Shown here piece after piece: positions 7,734-16,191 of a DNA stretch of 64,000 bases. Position 1 is the stretch's first letter. Each line of letters opens with the position of its first letter. The stretch comes from Latilactobacillus fragifolii. Lineage in GTDB: Bacteria > Bacillota > Bacilli > Lactobacillales > Lactobacillaceae. Made by a program: the position numbers and the translations under genes. A model generated the notes under the pieces. The model ran no database searches. It worked only from the letters and a program-made list of their open reading frames with translations, and had not been told where the DNA came from. Location: NCBI RefSeq assembly GCF_905332535.1, contig NZ_CAJOCF010000005.1, forward strand, positions 1 through 64,000. Direction: 5' to 3'.

Positions 7734-9068
7734 ATGCGAACGATTATTGTCGGTGCTACAGCTGCAGGGACCAGTGCAGCTGCAAAAGCCAAACGAACGA
7801 ATCCAGATTTAGACATCACGTTATATGAAAAACGGGATTATGTTTCCTTTGGTGCTTGTGGCTTACCTTATTTTGTTGGTGACCATTTCGAAGATCCCAA
7901 CCAAATGATTGCCCGAACGCCTGAAAAATTTGCCCAACAAGGGATTAATGTCCAGCTTGAACATGAAGTTGTATCCGTTGATTTCGATGCGCAATCAGTC
8001 GTTGTCCGTGATTTAAAGACGGGTCAAGAAAAGACAGACTCATATGATCAATTGATGTTGGCAACCGGGGCGACTGCCATTATGCCACCGATTAAAAATG
8101 TTAACCTAAAAAACGTCTATCATTTACGGACGATGGCTGATGGACAAGCTTTACGTGAATTAGGTCAAGATACGCAGATTCAATCTGTAACGGTGATTGG
8201 TGCGGGCTTTATCGGGTTAGAAATTGCCGAAGAGTTTCATCAATTAGGAAAAAAAGTGCGGGTCATCCAATTAGAAGATCGGATTTTACCACTGGCATTT
8301 GATCCGGAATTAACGGATATGTTTGCGGATGACTTACGGGATAATGGTATTGAGTTACACTTATCAGAAACCGTTCAAGCTTTGGAAGGAACGGATCAAG
8401 TAACTGGGATTGTGACTGATAAAGGGCAATATGCGACAGACTTAGTAATTGTAGCAGCTGGGATTCGGCCCAATACGCAATTCATCACAGATGATCGCTT
8501 ACAGAAGTTGAAAAACGGTGCGATTATTGTCGATCAAGCGGGCCGGACATCGATTAAAAATGTCTATGCTGCTGGTGATAACGCAACGGTTATTAACAGT
8601 GTGACCCACCAACCCATGTATTCAGCACTTGCAACCGGGGCCAATAAATTAGGCCGGATTGTCGGCACCAATTTAGGCGGCCAAGCAGCGCAGTTGCCAG
8701 GAATGTTGAATTCAGCTGGTGTGAAGTTAATCACGCTAGAAGCGGGCCGAACAGGGCTGACGGAAAAAGAAGCAGCGGCGGCTGGCCTTGAGTTTGGGAC
8801 TGTTTTAATTCACGATAAGAACCAAACAAGCTATTATCCAGGCCAATCAGATTTAACGATTAAACTGATTTATACTAAAGCAGATCATATCTTAATTGGT
8901 GGCCAAGTTGTTGGTCAAAAAGACGCGGTGTTACGCGTTGATGTATTAGCAACGGCCATTCAAGCGAAGATGACAACTGAACAACTCGGGTTACTTGACC
9001 TTGTTTATGCGCCACCGTTTGCAAGAACGTGGGATGCATTGAATGTGGCCGGCAACGTTGCCCATTAA
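7734..9068 (+). CDS. CoA-disulfide reductase-like FAD/NAD(P) oxidoreductase
   Basis: The protein has 444 residues of the pyridine nucleotide-disulfide family with a single reactive cysteine. The N-terminal FAD motif is IIVGATAAGTSAA. The redox Cys sits in SFGACGLPYF near residue 43. The NAD(P) motif is VIGAGFIGLEIAEE and a second FAD motif is NVYAAGDNA. The C-terminal YAPPFARTWD segment resembles CoA-disulfide reductases; NADH oxidases/peroxidases share the fold, so substrate is not certain. ATG 7734 is chosen over ATG 7719, because GGAGGGG (7721-7727) lies inside the longer version. It is cotranscribed with tcyP. Confidence 0.87.
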   Translation: MRTIIVGATAAGTSAAAKAKRTNPDLDITLYEKRDYVSFGACGLPYFVGDHFEDPNQMIARTPEKFAQQGINVQLEHEVVSVDFDAQSVVVRDLKTGQEKTDSYDQLMLATGATAIMPPIKNVNLKNVYHLRTMADGQALRELGQDTQIQSVTVIGAGFIGLEIAEEFHQLGKKVRVIQLEDRILPLAFDPELTDMFADDLRDNGIELHLSETVQALEGTDQVTGIVTDKGQYATDLVIVAAGIRPNTQFITDDRLQKLKNGAIIVDQAGRTSIKNVYAAGDNATVINSVTHQPMYSALATGANKLGRIVGTNLGGQAAQLPGMLNSAGVKLITLEAGRTGLTEKEAAAAGLEFGTVLIHDKNQTSYYPGQSDLTIKLIYTKADHILIGGQVVGQKDAVLRVDVLATAIQAKMTTEQLGLLDLVYAPPFARTWDALNVAGNVAH

Positions 9069-9071
9069 TAA

Positions 9072-9113
9072 AAAAAGGGCCACCGCACAAACCGTGTCGG
9101 GGCGCTTTTTTTG
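9072..9113 (+). terminator. Probable terminator after the tcyP operon
   Basis: An imperfect GC-rich hairpin (CCGCAC / GTGTCGG core) is followed by seven T. Confidence 0.6.
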
Positions 9114-9145
9114 TTGATATTTAAACAGTTGTTCATAGCGTTTAC

Positions 9146-9175
9146 TTGAATGTTTACTTGGGTCTGTGCTAAAAT
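9146..9175 (+). promoter_or_regulatory. Promoter of the NlpC/P60 gene
   Basis: TTGAAT, then an 18-base spacer ending in TGC, then TAAAAT (extended -10). This gives a 5' untranslated leader of about 90 bases. Confidence 0.6.
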
Positions 9176-9270
9176 TGCATTTAGAAATTAATTTTTTGCA
9201 AAGTTAGTTATGAATTAATTACGATAATTAAGAAAATCCAAATAAAAATTTATCGACAGGAGACAGTTTA

Positions 9271-10563
9271 ATGAACAACACAAAGAGTTTGATTGCATTG
9301 AGTTCTGGAATTTTAGGGGCAGCTGGGATTGGTTTATTGAGTGCAGGGCAAGTACAAGCAGCAACAACAGCAACCGTCAACTACGCAGATGGTGCAACAA
9401 CTGTTTGGACAAGTCCAACAACTGGTCAAACTGCGAAACGATACATTTTTAAGGGCCAATCAGTTAATCTTTTGGCATCACAAAAGATTGGTGCTGAAAC
9501 ATGGTACCGAATTGGCAACGGCGAATGGGTGCCAGAACGTTACTTGACGATTAGCAATGCGACACCAACTGAAAGGACATCTTCAACAGAAGCACCAGCT
9601 GCCCAAAAGACAGCGCGGATTGCTTATGCTGGCGGTGCAACCACTGTTTGGTCAACGGCAACTTATACAGCCCCAACAGGCCAATACTTAGGTTATGGAC
9701 AAACGGTCAACATTACAAAGACAGAAACGGTTTCAGGTGAAGAATGGTATCAACTTGAAAACGGCGGTTGGGTGCCAGCACGCTTTACAGGTGATGGTAA
9801 GATTGAAGCGACACCGACGCCTGCTGCACAGCCAGTAGCGCCATCGACAACCACGACACCGGTTGAAACCCCAGCGACACCAGCCCCAGTTGACACAACA
9901 CCGGCTCAAACCGCAAGTACTCCGACAACACCAACCCCCGCTACAGAAAATGAAACAGCTCCAGTTGCAGAAAGTGAATCAACTCCGGTTGAAACACCGG
10001 CTACACAAGAAAGTACGCCAGCTGCCACAGAAAGTAGTGCATCTGCTCAAACAGCAAGGACAGCGCCAGCTCAAGCACAACAATCAACGACACCGGCTCC
10101 AGCTGAAACTGCAACGAAGCCCGCTCCGGTTGAAACGCCAGCAGCTCAAACGGCGCCTACTGAAAATACGCCAGCCCCAACCCCAACGGCACCGGCAACA
10201 ACGACCGGTAATGTGCAAGCTGTTATTAATTTAGCGATGGCTCAAATTGGGAAACCTTACGTTTGGGGAGCTCATGGGCCAAGTAGTTTTGACTGTTCTG
10301 GTTTAATGGATTATGTCTTCAGAAATGCTGCCGGTAAGAGTATCGGTGGTTGGACAGTTCCTCAAGAAAGTGCCGGTTATGCTGTTTCATTAAGCAACTT
10401 ACAACCTGGCGATTTATTATTCTGGGGTTCACAAGGTAGCTCATACCATGTTGCCCTATACATTGGTGGCGGCCAATATATCCATGCCCCACAACCTGGC
10501 GAAAATGTTAAGATCGGTTCAATGCAATATTATGCTCCAAGTTTTGCACGCCGTGTCTTTTAA
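9271..10563 (+). CDS. Secreted NlpC/P60 peptidoglycan endopeptidase with two SH3-like repeats
   Basis: The protein has 430 residues. A Sec signal peptide ends near VQAATT (about residue 31). Two related modules of about 60 residues follow (YADGATTVWTSP...GEWVPERY and YAGGATTVWSTA...GGWVPARF); these are probably SH3-like wall-binding repeats. Residues about 175-315 are a Pro/Thr/Ala/Glu linker rich in TPAPVETPA-like units, likely wall-spanning. The C-terminal NlpC/P60 domain has Cys342 in FDCSG, His393 in YHVALYIGG and His405 in YIHAPQPG. It would cut stem-peptide bonds during wall growth or separation. Monocistronic. Confidence 0.93.
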   Translation: MNNTKSLIALSSGILGAAGIGLLSAGQVQAATTATVNYADGATTVWTSPTTGQTAKRYIFKGQSVNLLASQKIGAETWYRIGNGEWVPERYLTISNATPTERTSSTEAPAAQKTARIAYAGGATTVWSTATYTAPTGQYLGYGQTVNITKTETVSGEEWYQLENGGWVPARFTGDGKIEATPTPAAQPVAPSTTTTPVETPATPAPVDTTPAQTASTPTTPTPATENETAPVAESESTPVETPATQESTPAATESSASAQTARTAPAQAQQSTTPAPAETATKPAPVETPAAQTAPTENTPAPTPTAPATTTGNVQAVINLAMAQIGKPYVWGAHGPSSFDCSGLMDYVFRNAAGKSIGGWTVPQESAGYAVSLSNLQPGDLLFWGSQGSSYHVALYIGGGQYIHAPQPGENVKIGSMQYYAPSFARRVF

Positions 10564-10580
10564 TGATTGCAATTAGACGA

Positions 10581-10609
10581 ACATCTCACCTAGGTGGGAT
10601 GTTTTTTTG
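10581..10609 (+). terminator. Terminator of the NlpC/P60 gene
   Basis: The stem ACATCTCACC / GGTGGGATGT is followed by seven T. Confidence 0.9.
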
Positions 10610-10665
10610 TATTTTAACCCTAAGTAAGCTATGATATGTAGAGATTTAAAAAAAGGACTGACGAG

Positions 10666-11280
10666 ATGAAGATAGAAGTACAAGCGTTTATCAATCAAAT
10701 CCAAGATCAAACCTATTTAACGGATGAATATGAGCTCCCTACGCCAGACCCTTTTGTGGCGGACGATATTTTGGCACAGTTAAAACCTGCTATTGATAAG
10801 GCCATCGAAAAACAAGCTTTGGCCTCTTTTTCAGTGCTGACAGAATATGCTGGTGAACCTATTAAAGTGACCCTGGAAACGGGCATTGTGAATCTGCCCC
10901 TCCAATACATTAAAAAAGTAAATCAATTTTTTGAACTTGAGGATCAAGTAGAAGTGAACCTTTATTTATACGTGACCTCACCACTGATTAATCGATCGAA
11001 CATGCGGATTGATTTAATTGGACCGGTGGCTTCTTTTGCAACTGCCGCCGCTGCTAATTGGACGAAGATTGCTGACTTACTAACAAAAGACTTGGAAGCT
11101 GTCGTAATCGGCTCACAAGCACCTAAAGAAGAACCAGCTGAAAAAAAGGCGCCCGCTAAGAAGACTGCGACTAAGAAAAAAGCAACCACTAAGAAAAAAG
11201 CCGCTGCTAAGAAGACAACCAAAAAGGCAACGACGAAGAAGACCACGACCGCCAAAAAGACTACGAAAAAAGCAGACTGA
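10666..11280 (+). CDS. Uncharacterised protein with a histone H1-like lysine/alanine/threonine tail
   Basis: The protein has 204 residues. The first 150 or so form an acidic, apparently globular region I do not recognise (for example YELPTPDPFVADDIL and LETGIVNLPLQYIKKVN). From about residue 150 the protein switches to a tail made almost only of Lys, Ala and Thr in KKATTKK/AAAKKTT units, ending KKAD. Such tails occur in bacterial histone H1-like proteins and in some nucleic-acid-binding or ribosome-associated factors. A DNA- or RNA-related role is only inference. The stop codon lies inside the terminator stem it shares with the convergent gene. Confidence 0.8.
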   Translation: MKIEVQAFINQIQDQTYLTDEYELPTPDPFVADDILAQLKPAIDKAIEKQALASFSVLTEYAGEPIKVTLETGIVNLPLQYIKKVNQFFELEDQVEVNLYLYVTSPLINRSNMRIDLIGPVASFATAAAANWTKIADLLTKDLEAVVIGSQAPKEEPAEKKAPAKKTATKKKATTKKKAAAKKTTKKATTKKTTTAKKTTKKAD

Positions 11281-11298
11281 TTTAGTCTGCTTTTTTTA
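11264..11298. terminator. Bidirectional terminator shared by two convergent genes
   Basis: The stem AGCAGACT / AGTCTGCT is flanked by A and T tracts, so it works in both directions. It encodes the last residues (KKAD) and overlaps the stop codons of both flanking genes. Confidence 0.9.
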
Positions 11299-11923
11299 TG
11301 GCATCTATTAAAGGTAAGTCGCCGTTAACGAACGAGAATTTCTTGTGGATAGTTTCGGTTGGATGCTCTAAGACGGTCTGAATCATCGCAGCAACATCAG
11401 CACGGGCAACTTGACCACCAGCTGGTTGCATTGTCACTAAGCCGGTGCCTGCATCGTTTGTCAGTGCTCCAGGGCGCAGAATGGTCCAATCTAAACCAGA
11501 AAATTCTAGCCAGTGATCGGCATAGTATTTTGCAGCATAGTACGGCTTGATACTTTCAGGCCATTTGGTCCGATCTTCAACAAAGAGAGCGCTGACCATG
11601 ACGTAGCGGCTTACTTCAGCAATCTTAGCTGCAGCCATGCTCTTAACGGCACCATCGAGATCGACTAATAGTGTCTGATCGTCACCCGTTTTACCGCCAG
11701 AACCAGCTGTAAAGACAATCGCATCATGATTGGCTAATAGCGGTGCTAACGCCTTAGGTTGTTGGGTTAAATCGAATAAGACCGCACTAGCACCTAGTTG
11801 TGTAAGTTCATCCACTTGTTGTTCAACCCGAATGCCGGCAGTAACAGTGTGACCAGCAGCAACAAGTTGGCTAATGAGGAGTTGGCCAACGTTACCATGG
11901 GCGCCAATAACAAAAATCCGCAT
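11282..11923 (-). CDS. NAD(P)-binding SDR-type protein (YwnB/NmrA-like)
   Basis: The protein has 213 residues. The N-terminal Rossmann motif is IFVIGAHGNVGQLL. The later segment YYAAKYYADHWLEFSGLDWTILRPG contains the atypical-SDR tyrosine region and the LRPG signature. It resembles small NAD(P)H-dependent atypical reductases or sensor proteins; substrate is unknown. ATG 11923 follows GGAGG at nine-base spacing; the upstream in-frame TTG overlaps that site. A strong promoter lies at 11959-11987. Confidence 0.85.
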   Translation of the reverse strand: MRIFVIGAHGNVGQLLISQLVAAGHTVTAGIRVEQQVDELTQLGASAVLFDLTQQPKALAPLLANHDAIVFTAGSGGKTGDDQTLLVDLDGAVKSMAAAKIAEVSRYVMVSALFVEDRTKWPESIKPYYAAKYYADHWLEFSGLDWTILRPGALTNDAGTGLVTMQPAGGQVARADVAAMIQTVLEHPTETIHKKFSFVNGDLPLIDAIKKAD

Positions 11924-11958
11924 AAATAAAACCTCCAATATAAATGTATGTGCTATTT

Positions 11959-11987
11959 ATTATAGTCGTTATTAAACAGTGACGCAA
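11959..11987 (-). promoter_or_regulatory. Promoter of the SDR-type gene
   Basis: On the minus strand, TTGCGT, a 17-base spacer, then a perfect TATAAT. Confidence 0.75.
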
Positions 11988-12287
11988 AGATAGTGGATTT
12001 AAAAACCTGTGTTGTAGTACAATAAAATTCGGTAACTTACGAAAAAAGAGTATGATTTGGGGGATATAATCTTGAAAGTGGCTGATAACTAATTTTAAAC
12101 CGGTAAAGCGAATGATGGAATTGGTTTTAAAAGTCAATCTAAGAATTCTCTCATTTTTTCACAAAGTTGCTTAGTAGAATATCATGAAGCAAGGATTATT
12201 TTGTGTTATGGTACAGATGTAGAGATTGTGATTTGTTGGATAAGTCGTCTTATTTATTAATACTATCTCAGAAAGTAGGAGGGGAAC
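11988..12287. other. Gene-free upstream region of the serine dehydratase operon
   Basis: About 300 AT-rich bases hold no convincing reading frame. A short inverted repeat ATAAG-TCGT-CTTAT lies at 12240-12253, shortly before the AGGAGGGG ribosome binding site of sdaAB. I could not assign the operon promoter with confidence. Confidence 0.5.
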
Positions 12288-12938
12288 ATGACAAATCAAT
12301 ATCGCAGCGTTTTTGATATTATCGGCCCGATTATGATTGGCCCTTCAAGTTCACATACTGCTGGCGCAGTCGCTATTGGACATGTTGCCAATCGTCTTTT
12401 TCATGCACCGATTAACAAAGTCATTGTGCGCTATTATGAATCATTTGCACAAACTCACCAAGGGCATGGCACCGACTATGCGATTATTAGTGGTGTGCTA
12501 GGATTTGATCCGGCCGATCAACGGGTACCAATGGCAGTTGATTTAGCGCGTCGTCAAGGAATTGATGTTGTTTTCATCGAAGACCCAGGGAATAGCCCGA
12601 TTAACCATCCCAATACGGCGGAATTAACGTTAATCAATCGTGAGAAGGAACTAACGATTTGGGGATGTTCAGTTGGTGGCGGGACCATCGAAATTCGTCA
12701 AGTGAATTTGAACGGCATCGTTATCAAAACTGCTGGCCCGTTACCATTGGTTTTTGTCGAATCGGAACAAGAAATCGGGGATGCTTTGGATCAAATATTT
12801 GAAGGCAACTATCGTGATAAGCGTATTTCGGTTAAAGTTCCCGATCGGTTTTTGTATAAAATTGAATTGATTGATAAGCCGTATCCAGAACAGATTGAAC
12901 AGGTTCGCGGAATGAGCCAAGACGTTATTGTGTTATAG
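12288..12938 (+). CDS. sdaAB: L-serine dehydratase, iron-sulfur dependent, beta subunit
   Basis: The protein has 216 residues. The N-terminal signature DIIGPIMIGPSSSHTAGA is that of the beta subunit of two-chain [4Fe-4S] serine ammonia-lyases. The C-terminal portion is an ACT-like domain. With SdaAA it deaminates L-serine to pyruvate and ammonia in the cytoplasm. It is the first gene of a five-gene operon; the alpha-subunit gene starts 14 bases later. Confidence 0.96.
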   Translation: MTNQYRSVFDIIGPIMIGPSSSHTAGAVAIGHVANRLFHAPINKVIVRYYESFAQTHQGHGTDYAIISGVLGFDPADQRVPMAVDLARRQGIDVVFIEDPGNSPINHPNTAELTLINREKELTIWGCSVGGGTIEIRQVNLNGIVIKTAGPLPLVFVESEQEIGDALDQIFEGNYRDKRISVKVPDRFLYKIELIDKPYPEQIEQVRGMSQDVIVL

Positions 12939-12952
12939 AAAGTGGTGAGAAG

Positions 12953-13843
12953 ATGTATACAACAATTCACGAATTAGTCGAGACGGCGCAAGAACGGCAA
13001 CTACCAATCTCAGAATTGATTATCGAACAAGAGGTTGCGATGAGTCACACTAGTCGTGAGGTTATTTGGGCCACCATGGGGAAAAATTTAGATGTCATGA
13101 TTGCGGCCGCAGAAAAAGGCGTGACCGGTGAAGGGGTTCAGTCTGCCACTAAGATTACTGGTGGTGAGGCAGTTCTATTAAAGCGGTATCGTGAAAAAGG
13201 TAAGTCGTTGTCAGGTGATGTGATGTTGACCGCTATGCAAAATGCGGTGGCCACTAATGAAGTGAATGCTTCAATGGGGATTATTTGTGCGACGCCTACT
13301 GCTGGTTCAGCAGGCACGCTACCTGGTGTTTTAGCAGTTATTACAGAACGTTTGGCACTTGATCGGGATGCACAAATTCGGTTCTTGTTTTGTGCATCAG
13401 CCTTTGGGATGATTGTTGCCAATACGGCGATGATTGCCGGGGCAACTGGCGGTTGCCAAGCCGAAGTGGGGAGTGCTGCTGCCATGGGGGCGGCGGCAGC
13501 AGTTGAGGCTGCCGGTGGCACGCCACAACAATCGTCAGAAGCCTTCGCGATGGCGATGTCTAATCTATTGGGATTGGTTTGTGATCCCGTTGCTGGATTA
13601 GTTGAGATACCATGTGTTAAACGCAATGTGATTGGGGCCGTAGATGCCTTAACGAGTGCTGATATGGCATTGGCAGGGCTAGTCAGCAAAATTCCAGCTG
13701 ATGAAGTGATTGGTGCCATGAAACGAATTGGTGAAGACATGCCAGCTACATTACGTGAAACTGGGTTGGGTGGGTTAGCTGCCACACCAACTGGGGTTGC
13801 ATTGAAGATGCAAATCTTTGGTCAGGATAAGAGCCTTAAATAA
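12953..13843 (+). CDS. sdaAA: L-serine dehydratase, iron-sulfur dependent, alpha subunit
   Basis: The protein has 296 residues, the catalytic chain. Conserved blocks include MGIICATPTAGSAGTLPG, ATGGCQAEVGSAAAMGAA and VCDPVAGLVEIPC. The cysteines of these blocks fit ligands of the oxygen-sensitive [4Fe-4S] cluster. The length is normal. It is followed 24 bases later by a peptide transporter gene, so serine released from peptides could feed pyruvate formation (inference). Confidence 0.96.
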   Translation: MYTTIHELVETAQERQLPISELIIEQEVAMSHTSREVIWATMGKNLDVMIAAAEKGVTGEGVQSATKITGGEAVLLKRYREKGKSLSGDVMLTAMQNAVATNEVNASMGIICATPTAGSAGTLPGVLAVITERLALDRDAQIRFLFCASAFGMIVANTAMIAGATGGCQAEVGSAAAMGAAAAVEAAGGTPQQSSEAFAMAMSNLLGLVCDPVAGLVEIPCVKRNVIGAVDALTSADMALAGLVSKIPADEVIGAMKRIGEDMPATLRETGLGGLAATPTGVALKMQIFGQDKSLK

Positions 13844-13867
13844 AAACGACTTTTAGGAGGAACCATT

Positions 13868-15811
13868 ATGCAAAAGAAACTTTCGAAATCCGCGTACGGC
13901 GGCGTTTCAGGTGAGAAATACGTACCATATGTCAACCAAGGCGACAAAAAGGTCGGCAACGTCGCGATACTAATTATGGGGAGCATTTTAGCCATTATTT
14001 TTGCTGCTTCAACAGCTTATTCTGGAATGAAGGCCGGCTTAACTGTTGCGGCCGGAATTCCAGGGTCCATCATTGGTTCCGGGTTAGTCGGGGCGTTTGC
14101 CAAATCAAAAGGGATTCTAGGCAAAAATATTATGCAAGGAATGTCCAGTGGTGGTGAATCAATTGCCAGTGGGATGATTTATGTTTTACCAGCTATTATT
14201 TTAATTGGTGGTCACATTAACTTTATTCAAGGGGTTATTGTGGGGGTACTCGCCATTCTTTTTTCAATAGGAACAGCCTCATTAGTGCATAACTATTTAA
14301 TAGTTGAAGAACATGGTAAGTTGGTTTATCCAGAAGCCATGGCGATTTCAGAAGCCTTGGTTGCGTCAGATACTGGTGGCGACTCGCTTAAATACATGGG
14401 GGTTGGTTTTGGTATCGGTGGGATTATCACGATGCTAACATCATCAGTCTTTGGGGTTGTCAATAATATGATCAGCTACGTGGGCTCATCATTTTATAAA
14501 TGGAAATTAGACGTTGAAGTGAACCCATTACTAGCAGGGATTGGCTTTATCGTCGGGTTAGAAGTGTCATTAACAATGTTTGCCGGTGCGATTTTATCCA
14601 ACTTTGCGATTGCACCATTAATCGGGTACTTCACGGATATGGCAGGCAACGGTGCCCATGTTTGGAATAACACAAGTTTAGCTGTGAACCAAATGGCGGT
14701 TAACGATTTATCGAGTTCATACGTTAAATACATTGGTGCGGGAATGATGCTTTGTGGTGGTTTAATCGGTGCGATTAAATTAATCCCAACCATTGTGACC
14801 TCAATCAAGAAAACATTAGCTGCTAAAAACGTAGCAGGCGAAGAAAAAAATACCCTTGGCATGGTGGCGATTGTTGCTGGTGGGGTTGGCATCTTCGTTG
14901 TTGGCGTAATCATTGCGCAAAACTTCTTGATGGGGATTGTTGGGGCATTATTAGCAGCCATTTTGAGTTTACTCTTTGTCATTGTTTCAGCACGAATTGC
15001 TGGGACCATTGGTTGTTCGAACCTTCCTGTATCAGGCATGACGATTGCCTCATTAGTCATTATGACGGTCGTCTTCGTATTATTTGGTTGGACGGATAAT
15101 AACCATACGCAAATCTTATTAATGTTTGGGACCTTCGTTGTGACCGCCATTGCTGTTGGTGGGGGTTATATGCAATCTCAAAAAGTAACATATGTTATTG
15201 GTGGTTCAAAATCAGAAATGATGAAATATTTTATGATTGCTGGCATTGTCGGCGTTATCGTAACTGTTGGCACAATCACCATTCTGTCGCCACAATTTGT
15301 TACAGATAGTGCAACACCAGCCTTTGGATTACCACAAGCTAACTTAATTGCTACGTTAACATCGGGAATTATGACGGGTAAATTACCATGGATCATGATT
15401 ATCGTTGGGGTTGTAATGGCATTAGCGTTCTACTTCTTAGATTTACCAATCATGACAGTTGCAATTGGCTTTTACTTACCAATTTCAACAACTTCAATTA
15501 TCTTAATCGGTGCTTTGATTAAAGTCTTTATTGAAAAAGTAACGCGTGATGAAGCGATTAAGAATAACCGGGTTCAAAGTGGGATTAGTTTATCATCTGG
15601 TTTAATTGCGGGTGGTTCAATTATTGGTTTAATTGGGATTATTCTCCACGTGACTGGTGTGTTAAAAGACCATGTCCTTACTGGTTTTGCGAATACCAAT
15701 GCAATGGGGATAATCTTATTGGCTGTCATGGTTGTTTCGATTACTGTGCCACTTATGATGATTCATAAAGGAGGAGCAACAGAAGATGGGACGTCAGAAA
15801 GCGGAGATTGA
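13868..15811 (+). CDS. OPT-family oligopeptide transporter
   Basis: This 647-residue membrane protein has about 14-16 helices. The N-terminal AAGIPGSIIGSGLVGAF and SSGGESIASGM segments fit the OPT family. Members carry oligopeptides, and some carry metal chelates such as iron-siderophore or iron-nicotianamine; the context of dipeptidase and serine dehydratase favours peptides. TTTTAGGAGG precedes the ATG. Its last 26 bases overlap the next gene in a different frame, so translation of the two is probably coupled. Confidence 0.9.
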   Translation: MQKKLSKSAYGGVSGEKYVPYVNQGDKKVGNVAILIMGSILAIIFAASTAYSGMKAGLTVAAGIPGSIIGSGLVGAFAKSKGILGKNIMQGMSSGGESIASGMIYVLPAIILIGGHINFIQGVIVGVLAILFSIGTASLVHNYLIVEEHGKLVYPEAMAISEALVASDTGGDSLKYMGVGFGIGGIITMLTSSVFGVVNNMISYVGSSFYKWKLDVEVNPLLAGIGFIVGLEVSLTMFAGAILSNFAIAPLIGYFTDMAGNGAHVWNNTSLAVNQMAVNDLSSSYVKYIGAGMMLCGGLIGAIKLIPTIVTSIKKTLAAKNVAGEEKNTLGMVAIVAGGVGIFVVGVIIAQNFLMGIVGALLAAILSLLFVIVSARIAGTIGCSNLPVSGMTIASLVIMTVVFVLFGWTDNNHTQILLMFGTFVVTAIAVGGGYMQSQKVTYVIGGSKSEMMKYFMIAGIVGVIVTVGTITILSPQFVTDSATPAFGLPQANLIATLTSGIMTGKLPWIMIIVGVVMALAFYFLDLPIMTVAIGFYLPISTTSIILIGALIKVFIEKVTRDEAIKNNRVQSGISLSSGLIAGGSIIGLIGIILHVTGVLKDHVLTGFANTNAMGIILLAVMVVSITVPLMMIHKGGATEDGTSESGD

Positions 15812-16139
15812 TTTAGAACAACTTGTCTATGAAAAAAATCCGCAAGTCCAATTTAAGTTAAAAGCTGGCCAAGTCACTATTATCCGGCCGCAGAACCATT
15901 GGATTCAACGGACATTACGGCGTTTGCACGTGAAGATTCCGCTAGAAACCCAGCTGGAACTCGATGAGTACGGTAGTTTTGTCTTTAGACATGTGAACGG
16001 CAAACGAAGTGTCCACCAGATTGGTCAAGCACTGGCAGGGCAATATGATGAAGCCGGTGAATATCTATATGAACGATTACTCGTGTACTTGAATCATCTA
16101 GAACACACCGAGCATTTGATCCGGCGGGTAACCGACTAA
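15786..16139 (+). CDS. PqqD-like protein without a radical-SAM partner
   Basis: The protein has 117 residues. The second half (ELDEYGSFVFRHVNGKRSVHQIG followed by a helical YERLLVYLNHLE segment) matches the PqqD fold. That fold normally binds a precursor peptide and presents it to a radical-SAM enzyme. No radical-SAM gene or precursor peptide is visible here. It sits between an OPT transporter, which it overlaps by 26 bases, and a C69 dipeptidase, so it may bind peptides in transport or processing (inference). GGAGG at 15770-15774 gives the start. Confidence 0.72.
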   Translation: MGRQKAEIDLEQLVYEKNPQVQFKLKAGQVTIIRPQNHWIQRTLRRLHVKIPLETQLELDEYGSFVFRHVNGKRSVHQIGQALAGQYDEAGEYLYERLLVYLNHLEHTEHLIRRVTD

Positions 16140-16191
16140 GTTTTATTAATCAATTAGTGAATCATATTTTTAATAAAAAGGAGTTTTTCAA

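Noticed and set aside
9881-10200. CRISPR-like or minisatellite repeat
   Set aside because: The repeats are imperfect codon-level repeats of a Pro/Thr/Ala linker, without spacers of constant length.
9863-10234. A 123-codon Gln/Leu/Arg-rich frame inside the NlpC/P60 gene
   Set aside because: It is the shifted reading of the Pro/Thr repeat linker and has no ribosome binding site.
13138-13785. A 215-codon open frame on the minus strand opposite sdaAA
   Set aside because: It is fully inside sdaAA, has no ribosome binding site, and its composition is that of an antisense shadow of an Ala/Gly-rich gene.
14494-15150. A 218-codon minus-strand frame opposite the OPT transporter
   Set aside because: Antisense shadow of a membrane protein gene; no family features and no start signals.
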